From Oikopleura dioica (Eukaryota; Chordata; Appendicularia; Copelata; Oikopleuridae), in the NCBI GenBank assembly GCA_907165135.1, contig OU015569.1, positions 2,604,001 through 2,668,000 on the forward strand: a stretch of 64,000 nt of DNA, read 5' to 3'. Made by a program: the position numbers and the translations under genes. Below, in pieces: positions 38,802-48,089 of the stretch; positions within the stretch are counted from its first letter, which is position 1; each line of letters opens with the position of its first letter. A model generated the notes under the pieces. That model made no database searches. It worked only from the letters and a program-made list of their open reading frames with translations, and was not told the origin of the DNA.

Positions 38802-40317
38802 TCAAAACTCGTGAAGAACGTTTGGAATCTCGAGAAAGCGAGAATCGTCGCGTTCCATCACAAGTCGCTCGTAGTCCTTCAATTCTCCATTCTTGCGCGG
38901 GTCCAGCTTTACTTTCTTCACATCCGGCGCTGCAGCATCCAGGAAAGCCGCGGGGACAGCTTGTCGTTCTCTAAAATCGAAAGTTTCAGTCGTTTTGAAA
39001 TCTAAAGAAAAACTTACCTTTCGCGCTTCTTTCTTTCTTTTTCCTGCTTTTCTTTGATCCTTAATCTTTCTTGCTCGCGCTTTTGCTCTTCCAAATATTT
39101 CTACAAACAAAGTTTTCACTCTATTCAAGAACTCTTTTTATAATTTGAAGAACTCACCTTATATTCAATTTCTTCCTGCAAACTCATACCCGGAGTGACA
39201 ATAACTCCTTCAGGGTGGCTATTTTGGACAAAATTTTGGGGTCTGGCCATCCAATTTCCATCCAATATATTTTGAGTCGGAACTATCCATCCAAAATCCA
39301 ATCCAATCCAATTATTACCCAATTCCCCAAAAATCCCCAATTCCAATTAGATCCAATAGGATTTTCAATTTTTCCAAGGCTTTTAGCACTTTGAAAAGAA
39401 GGGAAACAGTAAGTTTTTATCTGAAAGGAGGATCAACATAGCCAAAACAATGATTTTTTATCCGAAATTGCTCATTTTTATCATGAAAATGACCCTCCTT
39501 TGCATAGTTTAGCGATATATTTTTTATTGGATCCAATTCCCCAATTTCCCCCAATTGCCCAATTTTCCCCAACAAAATCCGGCACCCTGGCCATCCAAAT
39601 TCCATCCAAACCTTATTGGATTGGATCCAATCCAATTCCAACTAACCCCCAAATCCAAAATAGCCACCCTGAACTCCTTCAACCTTTGGCTCGTCGTCGT
39701 CGTCCTCTTCTTCTTCTTCTTCTTGGTGCTTCGAGTAGGCATTCATCTTCTTGAAGTGTCGGCCGTTCAGGACGTAGTTCCGTCGTTTGATCTTTTTTTC
39801 GTCTGAAAAAATCGATTTTAGATTTTTTTGACTTTTGCTATTTTTTGAGTTTCTAAATAGGAAGTCGCGGACTTTTTATAAGAATGGGCCAATAAAGGCT
39901 CAAATAAAAATGTCGGACCATGAAGGCAAGAAAATGCTCTTCACATTTGTTAAAGAGCCGTTATTTGCATCAAAAGGCGGGATCGATCAAAAGAAAAAGG
40001 GTGGAGAAAAATGATCAGAAATTGTTGATCAAGAAACTTTGGAAAACTTTTGGCAACTTACATTCTTTAATTTTTGGAAGTCCCTCGAAGCCCCTGGCTC
40101 TGTACTTTTTGATCTTGTAGACACATTTGTTTTCAAACTCTACATTGTAGATGTGAACCATCTTCCTGTGTCTTCTTTCCTTGCAGAGATCATCTCTGGG
40201 CTCCCACGAGTTGTGCTTCGAAGAGTATCCCTTCCACTTGACTTGGTACTCAATGCAGGGCTCGTTGTCCGAGTCGTACTCGCGGAAGTCGAGGATCGAT
40301 TCTGCTTTCAAATTCAT
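38802..40317 (-). CDS. Chromodomain protein, coding exon interrupted by a MITE
   Basis: Exon 1 (ATG 40,317) encodes a chromodomain: AESILDFREYDSDNEPCIEY, then QVKWKGYSSKHNSWEPRDDL, with the aromatic-cage-type residues W and Y in their usual places. A phase-1 GT-AG intron (40,066 to 39,804) leads to KKIKRRNYVLNGRHFKKMNA and an acidic run (EEEEEEDDDDEPKVEGV). The frame would then read VIVTPGMSLQEEIEYK, but a 461-nt element with 8-bp target duplication sits exactly there. Downstream exons encode a charged coiled coil (YLEEQKREQERLRIKEKQEK) and the end MERDDSRFLEIPNVLHEF. The chromodomain suggests methyl-lysine histone binding. The full architecture does not match a family I can name. Confidence 0.68.
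39211..39671. mobile_element. hAT-like MITE inserted in the chromodomain coding exon
   Basis: The element is 461 nt with perfect 18-bp terminal inverted repeats, CAGGGTGGCTATTTTGGA at 39,211-39,228 and its complement at 39,654-39,671. It is flanked by an 8-bp target duplication AACTCCTT (39,203-39,210 and 39,672-39,679). An 8-bp duplication plus CAGGG termini are typical of the hAT superfamily. Subterminal regions are full of CCAATCC/CCATCCAA motifs. There is no transposase frame, so it is non-autonomous. Removing the element and one duplication copy restores an open frame, EPKVEGV|IVTPGM. Confidence 0.85.
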
Positions 40318-40905
40318 TATTTCACCTGTCTCTCTATCGGTTCCGGAAATTGTGGAATTCTGAAATATTGAATTGCTCTCGCGCTTTTATGGGGTGGAAG
40401 TGGGGCGATATGTGTTTGTTTTGCAGCCTGGGAAGAGCAAGAATAATGTCAAACTAACAGGGTCGGAATAACGGGGTCAGAATAACAGGCTTTGATAAAA
40501 TTGTCAGTAACTTTTGGTAAACGAAAATTGATTACTTTTAGAAACTAAAATAAGTGAAACATTCAGGGTTTTCTGTTTTTAGGAAAACAAAATCAGACTT
40601 ATGTCTTCTTGATTAATCATTTATAAATAGGTATCTCTATTTCAATTTGATCTTCTGCTAAATCTTCCGTGTTCTTTTGAATTCTCTGAGGTGAGTAGTG
40701 ATCGCGCTGATTGGTCAAATCGGAGGAAAACCGCGGCTCTGACCCAACTCTATTAGAAATTCAATTTTCTCGCTTTTCCCTTTCCGTCTGAATTTCTCAC
40801 GGGAAACACCCATCTTTTGTCATTTTTCGGGGATGATTTTCGGAATAAAGTTCCATTGAAGTTTTTCAAAATTGCTTTATAAAGTGACTAGGACCATCAC
40901 CCTCC
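40318..40905. other. Intergenic region between chromodomain gene and 5S rRNA
   Basis: About 590 nt separating divergent units: the chromodomain gene on minus, the 5S and spliced-leader RNA genes on plus. It includes a small tandem motif (AACAGGGTCGGAATAAC then GGGGTCAGAATAACAGG, 40,457-40,490). No coding exon recognised. Confidence 0.4.
40877..40884 (+). promoter_or_regulatory. TATA-like element upstream of 5S rRNA
   Basis: TTATAAAG lies about 25 nt before the 5S start, a position used by upstream elements of 5S genes in several animals. The functional assignment is inference. Confidence 0.4.
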
Positions 40906-41023
40906 GCTTAGCGTCATACCGCGTAGAATAAACCAGTTCTCGTCCGATCACTGAAGTCAAACTACGACGGGCGGGGTTAGTACTTACATGGGTGACCGGT
41001 TGGGAATACCTCGTGCGCTAAGC
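40906..41023 (+). rRNA. 5S ribosomal RNA
   Basis: This 118-nt gene begins GCTTAGCGTCATACC and ends GTGCGCTAAGC; the first and last eight bases pair perfectly (helix I). Diagnostic 5S blocks are visible: CGTCCGATCACTGAAGT (loop B/helix III region), GGGCGGGGTTAGTACTTA, and CATGGGTGACCGGTTGGGAA with TACC, the conserved internal control region and loop E region. A T run follows at 41,025-41,029, a Pol III terminator. The spliced-leader RNA gene lies 249 nt downstream on the same strand, the linkage known from O. dioica. Confidence 0.93.
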
Positions 41024-41272
41024 ATTTTTCCCACGTTTTCTATGGAAAACTAAACCCTTTTTATCAAAACATTATTTTTTTCATTTGAAGACTGGGTATT
41101 GAAACTGGGTATTTCATTTCATTTGAATTTATTTCCGGGTCTACAAATCTACTTCGATCATAAGATACAAGCTATCGAATGTCTCTAGAATTGTCTCTAG
41201 AATGTGTTTAGTGTCAGAGTTTAGGGGCGCGCAGCAACAAAACAACCTCGAAAACGGGGACCTCTCTTGGGC

Positions 41273-41420
41273 ACTCATCCCATTTTTGAGTCCGATTTCG
41301 ATTGTCTAACAGGTAAAATTCGTTCCCAAGCCTACCTTCTCCTTCCCTCTTGCCTCCTACAAATGACAACATTCTTCAGGTAGTGTCAACTTGACATTGA
41401 TACAATTTTCTGAACTGGCG
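41273..41420 (+). ncRNA. Spliced-leader (SL) RNA for mRNA trans-splicing
   Basis: The leader exon occupies 41,273-41,312, beginning ACTCATCCCATTTTTGAGT and ending GATTGTCTAACAG, immediately followed by GTAAAATT as the trans-splice donor. From memory this equals the published 40-nt O. dioica leader. The intron-like part extends downstream; a possible Sm-binding stretch AATTTTCTGA lies at 41,404-41,413 between two short hairpins. The 3' end at about 41,420 is therefore an estimate. The RNA donates its leader to the 5' ends of many mRNAs, including genes processed from operons. Confidence 0.9.
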
Positions 41421-41823
41421 GTGCTGACATTTTCTAAAAATAGGAGTGGCAATGATTTCAATGTGTCTTATGGCCTGGCTGGTCAGTAATCAGCTGCATT
41501 TAATGAGGCTTAAATTGAGTGCTAGTGTGTGGGGTAGTGATTGGGATGATGGAGACCCCGCTGCTAAGTTTGGGCGGGCTCCATCAATCGAGTGCGTTGA
41601 CGAGCGCATTCACAAGTGCAAGAGCCACCAGCTTTATTTTATCTTCTGTTTTAGCAAGTTACACTTCAAAAATCTACCAGTTTCAAAGAGAGAAAAAAGT
41701 GGCATGTTTCTTTTACGCCGGCCTTCCCGGCCACAGAATGGAGCAGGGAAAGCTGTTCTGCCGGAATCAAATGTAAAGGTTCGAATACTGACGTCAAAGT
41801 TTGAGTTGTGAGCCCTTATTAAG

Positions 41824-44800
41824 GTGATCAGACTCGAAGGAGGACGACCTTGGGGATTTAAAATTGCAGGTGGCGCGGAAGTCAACAAACCAATTCTCAT
41901 TACAAAGGTTTGCCAGTGCTAGTAGACCAAGTATTCAGCAGATAGTTGAATTTTTGCTTTATCAGTTGAATTTTTATTGATAGTTTATTAGATTGACCCG
42001 GCTGGGCAAGCAGCGAATTTCGCAATTTCTGAAGGCGACATGATCACCAGGTAAGAGCTACTACTTGTAAGTCGGCGTGCCCAAAGGCTGCACAAACAGT
42101 ACAGTAGTCCCGACTGTGCAGACAATCACAAAGATCCATAAAAAGCAGCGGTCGATTATCATTGCGACGAATTTCCAGTCGTTTTCGGCCTGGAGTGCTG
42201 CTTCTTGCTCGCGCAGATGTTCTGAAATTCGCGAAACAGATTTCATGGCTTTTTGGGATCAATAACGATTTTGACAAAGAGAGAAAGTAACTGCGGGGGA
42301 TAAACATTTTAGAGCTCGTTTGATTGAGAGATTGATGAACCTTAGGCTTGAACAATGTGCGGAGCAAGGTCAGGATGGTGTTGAAGTGTCGAGAGAGATG
42401 GGCGATCGCGGGCTTATCAAAAACATGTTATTTTAGAGTAGCGCTACTTTTCCGTCCTACTTTCTTGTGATTTGGGACGCGTCATAAGCAACAAGCGAGG
42501 GATGAACTGTAGGAATATGAGATTGATCCACGAAGGAAGTCTGAATGTAACTCAATTTACTCGTTAGTACTGATGATTCTACCTGTGCATGGCTGGATTT
42601 CGATAGTGGATATTGAGGACAAATACGGAAATCATGACGGAAAGAGTGACGAAAATCATCGTGAAAAGTAAATACTCTCCTATCAGCGGCACGACGAGCG
42701 AGGTCGAGGGGATGATTTCAGTGATGACCAGTAGAAACACTGAAGCAGATTAGTAGAGCAGAACTACTTTTAGTTAAAGTACCTGTAAGAGTAAGAAGAA
42801 CAGAAATGCAGAGTGTGATTTTTTCACCCGAGTCGGAGGGTAAGTAGAATACGAGAACTGTTAGGAAGGAAATGAGGAGACAGGGAATGATGAGGTTGAT
42901 GGTGTAGAAGAGCGGCAAGCGACGAATGTGGAAAGAGTACACGATGTCGATGAATATGTTCTCGCAGCAGTTGTACTTGCGCTCGTGGCGGAAACCGTAG
43001 GAATCGAGAATCTCCCACTCGCCGCTCTCCCAGTAGCTCGCCTGGTTCGACTGATTACCGATCATGATCAGATCGATGCGGCTCTGGTCATTCGTCCATG
43101 AGCCAAATTTCATCGTGCAGTTCTGTTCTTGGATCGTTGTTGTTTTCAATTAGAAAATAACCATGGAGTTAGATCCATTCCTGAGCGTCGAACGGGAAGT
43201 AAGTGACATCGATGGAACAGGAGGACTTGAAGATCGCTGGCGGCATCCAAGTCACTGTTCCATCGCTTTTGATGACTGCTTTAGTTTTCTGCTGCGCTTG
43301 AAAGTCACCAACTGCCGTGTTGTAAAGGACAATGTCCGGGCGCCAGATCTTCTCGGCGGGAATGCGCATTTGCGAAAGATTCCGAAACTCTCGCGGATCC
43401 CACTGCAGAAAACTATCCCTCCACGTCTGTTTCAGCCATAGTTTCGTTTCCATCATCTTAGCAGAGGAATTTTAAGATTCTCGATTCTGCATTTTCGGAG
43501 AATAAGCTCACCTGGCTGACCTCGTTGATCTGGATTAACTGCGCGATAAATAATTCAAATGTGATTGGAATAGACGCTGACGAGTTTCGGACGGGTCTTT
43601 TTTGGATTAGAATATCATCGTGAGGTTAAAATCGACCAAGAAGAACAAACGAAATTGAATAGTTTCAATCTGATAAATTTTTGCTCGAAAAAAATTAAAC
43701 ATTTTGAATTGATAATTGAGTCCATTCCTGATCCATTTATTGTAATTTCTAAAAAGCTTGTCGTAAAGATCTTTTTCGCTGTTTCCAATTTTAATCGCTG
43801 TAATATTTGATGATTCCAGAGCTGCGGTGATGCTGCTGATCATAAATAGACATAGTGTTCTGTACATTTTGTCTAAGCAGCTTAGCAAGTTAGTGTTTTA
43901 TTCTCTTTCTCTTCTGCAGAAATAGCTCTCTGGGCAATATGCGATAATAATTAATTATAATTTCCCTTTCTTCAATAATCAATAAGCAATTTAGTGAACC
44001 TTGCAAGGGTAATCACACAGAAAAGGTGCGTCGATGCTTGCTTTTTTTCCGAAAAAAGGGATGAGAGTAACAGTCCGAGGATCACTGAGTAGTAAATAAT
44101 TGAAAAGTACGCCCATTACGATATAGGCATTGTGCCGCCGCCCATTAGCAGATATGTCTATATTATCAAATATCGAGAGACGGCCTTAAGGGATCCCCCC
44201 CCCCGTTTTCGCCATTTTCAACGGCGAACTACTTTTTTTTGGGCTTACAATTTTACGCGTGCAATAGCGCAAATGAAAGCTCGTTCATAGCGGCTAATTC
44301 TCTAGTACAGAGATAGAAATCCATAGACGCAAACCTACCACACGGGGGCGCTGAAGCTAGTGTATTTTGAAAAAACGCTGTTTTTGGCCATTTTCATCGG
44401 CAAACTACTTTTTTTAGGGCTTAGCTAGTATAAATTTGGGACTACATTTAGAAAGAGTAGAGTTTAATCTAAAAACTCTAGTACAGAGAAGTCATTTCAT
44501 CAAGTAATAAAAATTTTTTCTTAAGAACAACCAAATGTACCCATTTTTGGCGTTTTTTGGTGTTTTTTTGCTCTCTAGCGCCAACATAAGGCCGATATTT
44601 CTAGTGCGGTTATTATATTCTTATTCGGTCAGTTCTAAGCTTTCGATAGACCCCTTATATGTCTTATTTCGATGATATTGAAAAACCGAAAAAAATTCCG
44701 ATTTTCACGCTAAGTACAATTTACATGCATTTTTGAAATTTTTGAAGGCTAAAATTTTGGGGAAAGATGTTCATAAGGGGGTCATATGATACACCAAAAT

Positions 44801-45072
44801 GATCCTCAGAACACGAGTAATCTAAAAATATCAAAGATAGACCCTTATCAAGTACTTGAAAAAACAGGGGGGATCCCTTAATTGGGCCTCGATTGGGAGA
44901 TGATCCTCTTTTATTCATTATAATCTTCGAATTCAGCGTGAACGGCGTCTCCCTGAAATACTTCGTCACCCGGAAAGAAGCCGTCCACCACATCAAAAAA
45001 GCGGGATCCAAGATCATCATGGAGATCCAAAGCAATCCGCAGTCGAACTGGGCCGGCAAGTCCGATTGGTAA
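41824..45072 (+). CDS. Single-PDZ-domain protein
   Basis: Three exons give a complete PDZ domain. 41,824-41,907 encodes [20 protein letters not shown] then NKPILITK, where PWGFKI is the carboxylate-binding loop. 41,992-42,050 encodes [19 protein letters not shown], and 44,937-45,072 encodes [20 protein letters not shown] and the end SNWAGKSDW. All three junctions are canonical GT-AG. The style (LxGGxPWGF) is that of PDLIM/ZASP or synaptopodin-2 PDZ domains, which bind actinin or other C termini. An in-frame TGA precedes 41,824, so the N-terminal exon and ATG lie upstream and are unresolved; an open frame at 41,446-41,811 might supply it. The second intron (2,886 nt) contains a complete receptor gene on the other strand and a mobile element. 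Confidence 0.8.
42061..43867 (-). CDS. Nicotinic acetylcholine receptor alpha-type subunit
   Basis: This is a ligand-gated cation channel subunit. A signal peptide starts at ATG 43,867 ([19 protein letters not shown]). The ligand-binding domain contains [16 protein letters not shown] and [15 protein letters not shown], then the Cys loop [15 protein letters not shown], correct only if a GA-AG intron (43,180-43,123) is removed. The vicinal cysteines in KYNCCENIF mark an alpha subunit. M1-M3 follow ([35 protein letters not shown] and the next exon). The M3-M4 loop includes [20 protein letters not shown], and M4 reads [17 protein letters not shown], ending GTPTYK at 42,061. The M2 region [20 protein letters not shown] fits a cation-selective pore. 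The gene lies wholly inside the PDZ intron, its stop codon 10 nt from the PDZ donor. Confidence 0.93.
44190..44877. mobile_element. TTAA-flanked non-autonomous element in PDZ intron
   Basis: The 688-nt element is bounded by inverted termini GGGATCCCCCC and GGGGGGATCCC, each directly flanked by TTAA (44,186-44,189 and 44,878-44,881). TTAA duplications are the hallmark of piggyBac-type insertion. The interior contains two diverged tandem copies of a unit of about 180 nt, each starting GCCATTTTCA(A/T)CGGC(G/A)AACTAC (44,211 and 44,388) and later sharing CTCTAGTACAGAGA. There is no transposase frame. The superfamily assignment is tentative because the inverted repeats are short. Confidence 0.6.
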
Positions 45073-45260
45073 ACACTCTTCTTTCGTTAATAAATCCACC
45101 TTTCTATGATGTCATGACTGCTTTATTTATGATGCGCAAGATTCCACATTGTTCTGGTTGGTACCAGCTAGCCTGCGCTAAGGCCAGCTTGGCAGGTTTA
45201 CAAACATTGACCGCGAAGGTATCGAGAATTTGATGCGCTGGCGCTAGGTTAAAGTTAAAC

Positions 45261-45269
45261 TATATAAAA
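45261..45269 (+). promoter_or_regulatory. TATA box of the Thr-rich secreted protein gene
   Basis: TATATAAAA lies 59 nt upstream of the ATG at 45,320, which would place the start site near 45,290 with a leader of about 30 nt. This suggests a conventional promoter and a non-trans-spliced 5' end. Confidence 0.5.
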
Positions 45270-45319
45270 TCGCTTTCACGGCCAGCAAGGAAACCCTTTA
45301 GACCATCTTCTGATAAAGA

Positions 45320-46984
45320 ATGAAGGTAAGAGAGTAACTTATCAAAGAGATCGAAGTGAAAGAATCAGAAGAATGGGAAAATTGATTTCAGGTCCTGGGC
45401 TTGGTTCTAAGTACTTGCACAGTTCTGGCGGAAAAGAGAGACGATGAGTCACTTTCTTCTGTGTTCGGCAAGGCAAGAATGGACTTTGCCGAAATGATAG
45501 CCAGGTAACAATCATTTTCGGACTGCATTTCTTTATAGTTGATAGTTGATCTGTTTGTTCTAAGAATGCAAAGTGAGCGGCGAGGAGCGCGACCGCAGCT
45601 GGTTGAAAGGCTTAATCTGCCAGTTCAACCAGCGGGCTTACCGCAAGCAAGAGTCTTTCAAGAAATCAACCAGCCAGCTCTTGACGCTGAAGCTAGCGAA
45701 GATGACATTGTTGTCTACGACAATTACGGATACGGCGACGGTAAATCACTCGATTTGCTCGGGTTAAACTGAAATCATAGATGAGGAGTACGAGTACTAC
45801 GACGAGTACTACTTGGATGCCTTTGGCCGCTCTAGGCGGAAGAAGAAAAAGAAGAAGAAAACGAAATATTCTTCCGCCCCAGTTTACGTACCTTACAATT
45901 ATCCAACGCGGCAGCAGGGGGACTCGAACACCATGTGTTGGCGGTGTCACGTGGCGGTGTCGACATACGACTACAGTAATACAGATCTATATAAGGTTCA
46001 TTTTCACTTGATTTTGTCATTTTCGCTACTTTTTCCAGTTGTGTCTGGATCAGGGCGAGCTTGAATACTGTGGAATGGGGCAGAACTATTGCCAGATTGA
46101 AGAAAGACAACGAGCAGGGCACATTTACCAGCTCAAATCCGGTTGCAAGCAGCCCCAAGCGTGCATGATTAACTGGGCGACAAACTTCCGCAACGAGAGC
46201 TACCCAGAATGCGATCCGGGGTCAATGCACTATTCCGTCTGCCGCCAGTGCTGCGGTGGCGACAACGCTGACTGCAATTTCCATCGTTTCAACGACCCTG
46301 ATCAGCGATTCACAGTATGTTTATATTCTCACGTTCATTTTGCCAAACTTACAAGCTCTGTTTTGATTAAACTCATTTAAATATTTAGACGGTGGCTGAG
46401 TGGGACGACGAAAGCGAGCATGGCTTTCTATCGCCTCAAATGATTGGCGATCCCGGCTTTGACCCGGCTACTTTCAACAAGTCTCTCACGTGGGAAAATT
46501 ACAACAGCGGCAGTTACAACTCAAACAGTTACAGAAGCTCAGAAGGGAGCCAGATGCAAATGGACTCTTATGGTGCAAGTTACTATCAAGAAGAGCCAGA
46601 AGAAACAACGACGACGACAACTACCACAACGACAACAACAACAACCACGACAGAGGAGTTAACGACGAGGTATGAATATGAAGATTCCGTCACAACAACT
46701 ACAGAGTTTCCCACAACGACCACTTTTTACTACACAGGTAAATCGATTGATTTCATCCGACTCTCATCCATATTTTCGTAGAAATAGATCCCGAAAATGC
46801 GTCGGAAAACGCGTTGACATCGCTGCGTAAGATCGTTGAGACTCTTTCTTCGGAACCTGGCGGTGAGATTTTGAAGTCGATGCGTCCTGCCGAGCTGCGC
46901 ACTTTGCTGCGGATGCTCAACTCCCAGAACTCGGAAATCAACGAAGAGTACGACTATTTCGAGGAATACATGGACGAGTACTAA
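45320..46984 (+). CDS. Secreted Thr-rich protein with Cys-rich domain
   Basis: The ATG-AAG first exon is joined by GT-AG splicing to a signal peptide (MKVLGLVLSTCTVLAEKRDD). A Tyr/Glu/Asp-rich segment (DEEYEYYDEYYLDAFG) and a basic run (RRKKKKKKKTK) follow. The Cys-rich domain has the pattern CWRCHV, CLDQGELEYCG, CQIEERQRAGHIYQLKSGC, then CDPGSMHYSVCRQCCGGDNA plus DCN. This recalls three-finger (Ly6/uPAR-like) folds but is not a firm match. A 16-residue Thr run and TTTTEFPTTTTFYYT form a mucin-like segment, and the end is acidic (EINEEYDYFEEYMDEY). The codons are consistently in frame across six exons. A role in extracellular matrix, such as the larvacean house, is plausible but unproven. Confidence 0.75.
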
Positions 46985-48089
46985 GCGTGAAAAATAACAT
47001 GCTAAAGATGATGAAAAGAAAACAGCTTTTCAGATGGACACTGTAAATTACTTTTTTTTTACCAAAACTGCCTCAAAAAGAATAAACAAGAATCAATAGT
47101 TCGTGCTACCTTTTTTTTGTCTGTCTGTTTTTTGAAGAAGCAAATATATTTTTCGCGGTCAATTATGGTTAATTAAATAAACTTGGTCTGGTGGTTATGA
47201 TAGAAGACAATTCACGGCGCTGGCTTTAATATTAATGGTATCAAATGTTCGATTTCACCTGTTGAGCATTTTCCCGGCAAATTAAATCGAAATCGAAGAA
47301 AGTGAACCTGGAGAGAACAAACTGTAGCCACAGAGTGAGTTGGCGGATTGGGAACAGCAGGCATTTTGCTGCCCCAGCATCCATAAAGCATAAGAATCCT
47401 TTTGAGCGCAAATGTATCAATTATTTTAAATATTAAATGCGAAAATATTGTCAGCGCTTGGTCCTTCCACTTTCCTCCAAAAAGCAAATTTAGCCGGACA
47501 AAGACACTTTTTAAGATACAAACTCAGATACGAACTTGATTGATAAGCATGGACAGATCGACAAGATCCGAGAGGCAATGGAAAAATATCACGCTCCAGT
47601 AGTTTATTTAAATTTTTTCAGGCGATCTGAATCAGGCATATTAATAATCGGCCATTATTTTATTATTCTTAAGCGATAAAATAAGCTAGGAATATCGTAA
47701 AATGACGGGAGAATAAGCAATTTATCATGACTAGTACTGGTAAGATATTTAACCCTAAAGAAGGCAGACTCATCAGCAACTCGCGTGGCAAAAGGCAAAG
47801 AAAGATGCGGGTAAGTCTAGGCGATATTTTGAGGAGTAGATTAAGTTTTCAGGCCCTGGAAAGAGAATACGCAGAGGCGACACAATGAAGCGAAGATTGA
47901 GCGAAAACTCGAACAAGAACATGTCTTATATTCAGAGATTATTCACCTGCTGCTCTGGCTCGGAATAAAATTGTCAAAGATCTTTACATGTAATTTTATT
48001 GTGGCTTTTTTACAGTTTCAGGGTCAGTTGCATCTCAGAACTCGAGCTGGTCGTATGATCCGGCCACTTTTTCTCGCTTTAGCTTACTT
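46985..48089. other. Intergenic region
   Basis: About 1.1 kb between the Thr-rich gene and the DCBLD-like stop codon. Apart from the short spliced candidate at 47,727-47,888 I see AT-rich DNA only. AATAAA-type signals near 47,080 fit the end of the upstream gene. Confidence 0.4.
47727..47888 (+). CDS. Possible very small two-exon protein
   Basis: ATG 47,727 opens a basic frame (MTSTGKIFNPKEGRLISNSR then GKRQRKMR) ending at a strong donor, CGG|GTAAGTC. A 42-nt intron ends TTTTCAG, followed by ALEREYAEATQ and a stop. The splice signals and intron size are right for this genome, but the product is only 39 residues. The second exon is open in another frame as well (MKRRLSENSNKNMS, ending in TCCSGSE). 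No family recognised. Confidence 0.3.
   Translation: MTSTGKIFNPKEGRLISNSRGKRQRKMRVSLGDILRSRLSFQALEREYAEATQ

Noticed and set aside
41446-41811. Open frame just after the SL RNA gene, possibly the first PDZ exon
   Set aside because: It cannot be joined to the PDZ exon at 41,824 in phase with a normal intron, so it is mentioned only as a possibility and not annotated.
47212-47487. 91-codon minus-strand frame
   Set aside because: No ATG-led exon structure or domain; looks like chance in noncoding DNA.
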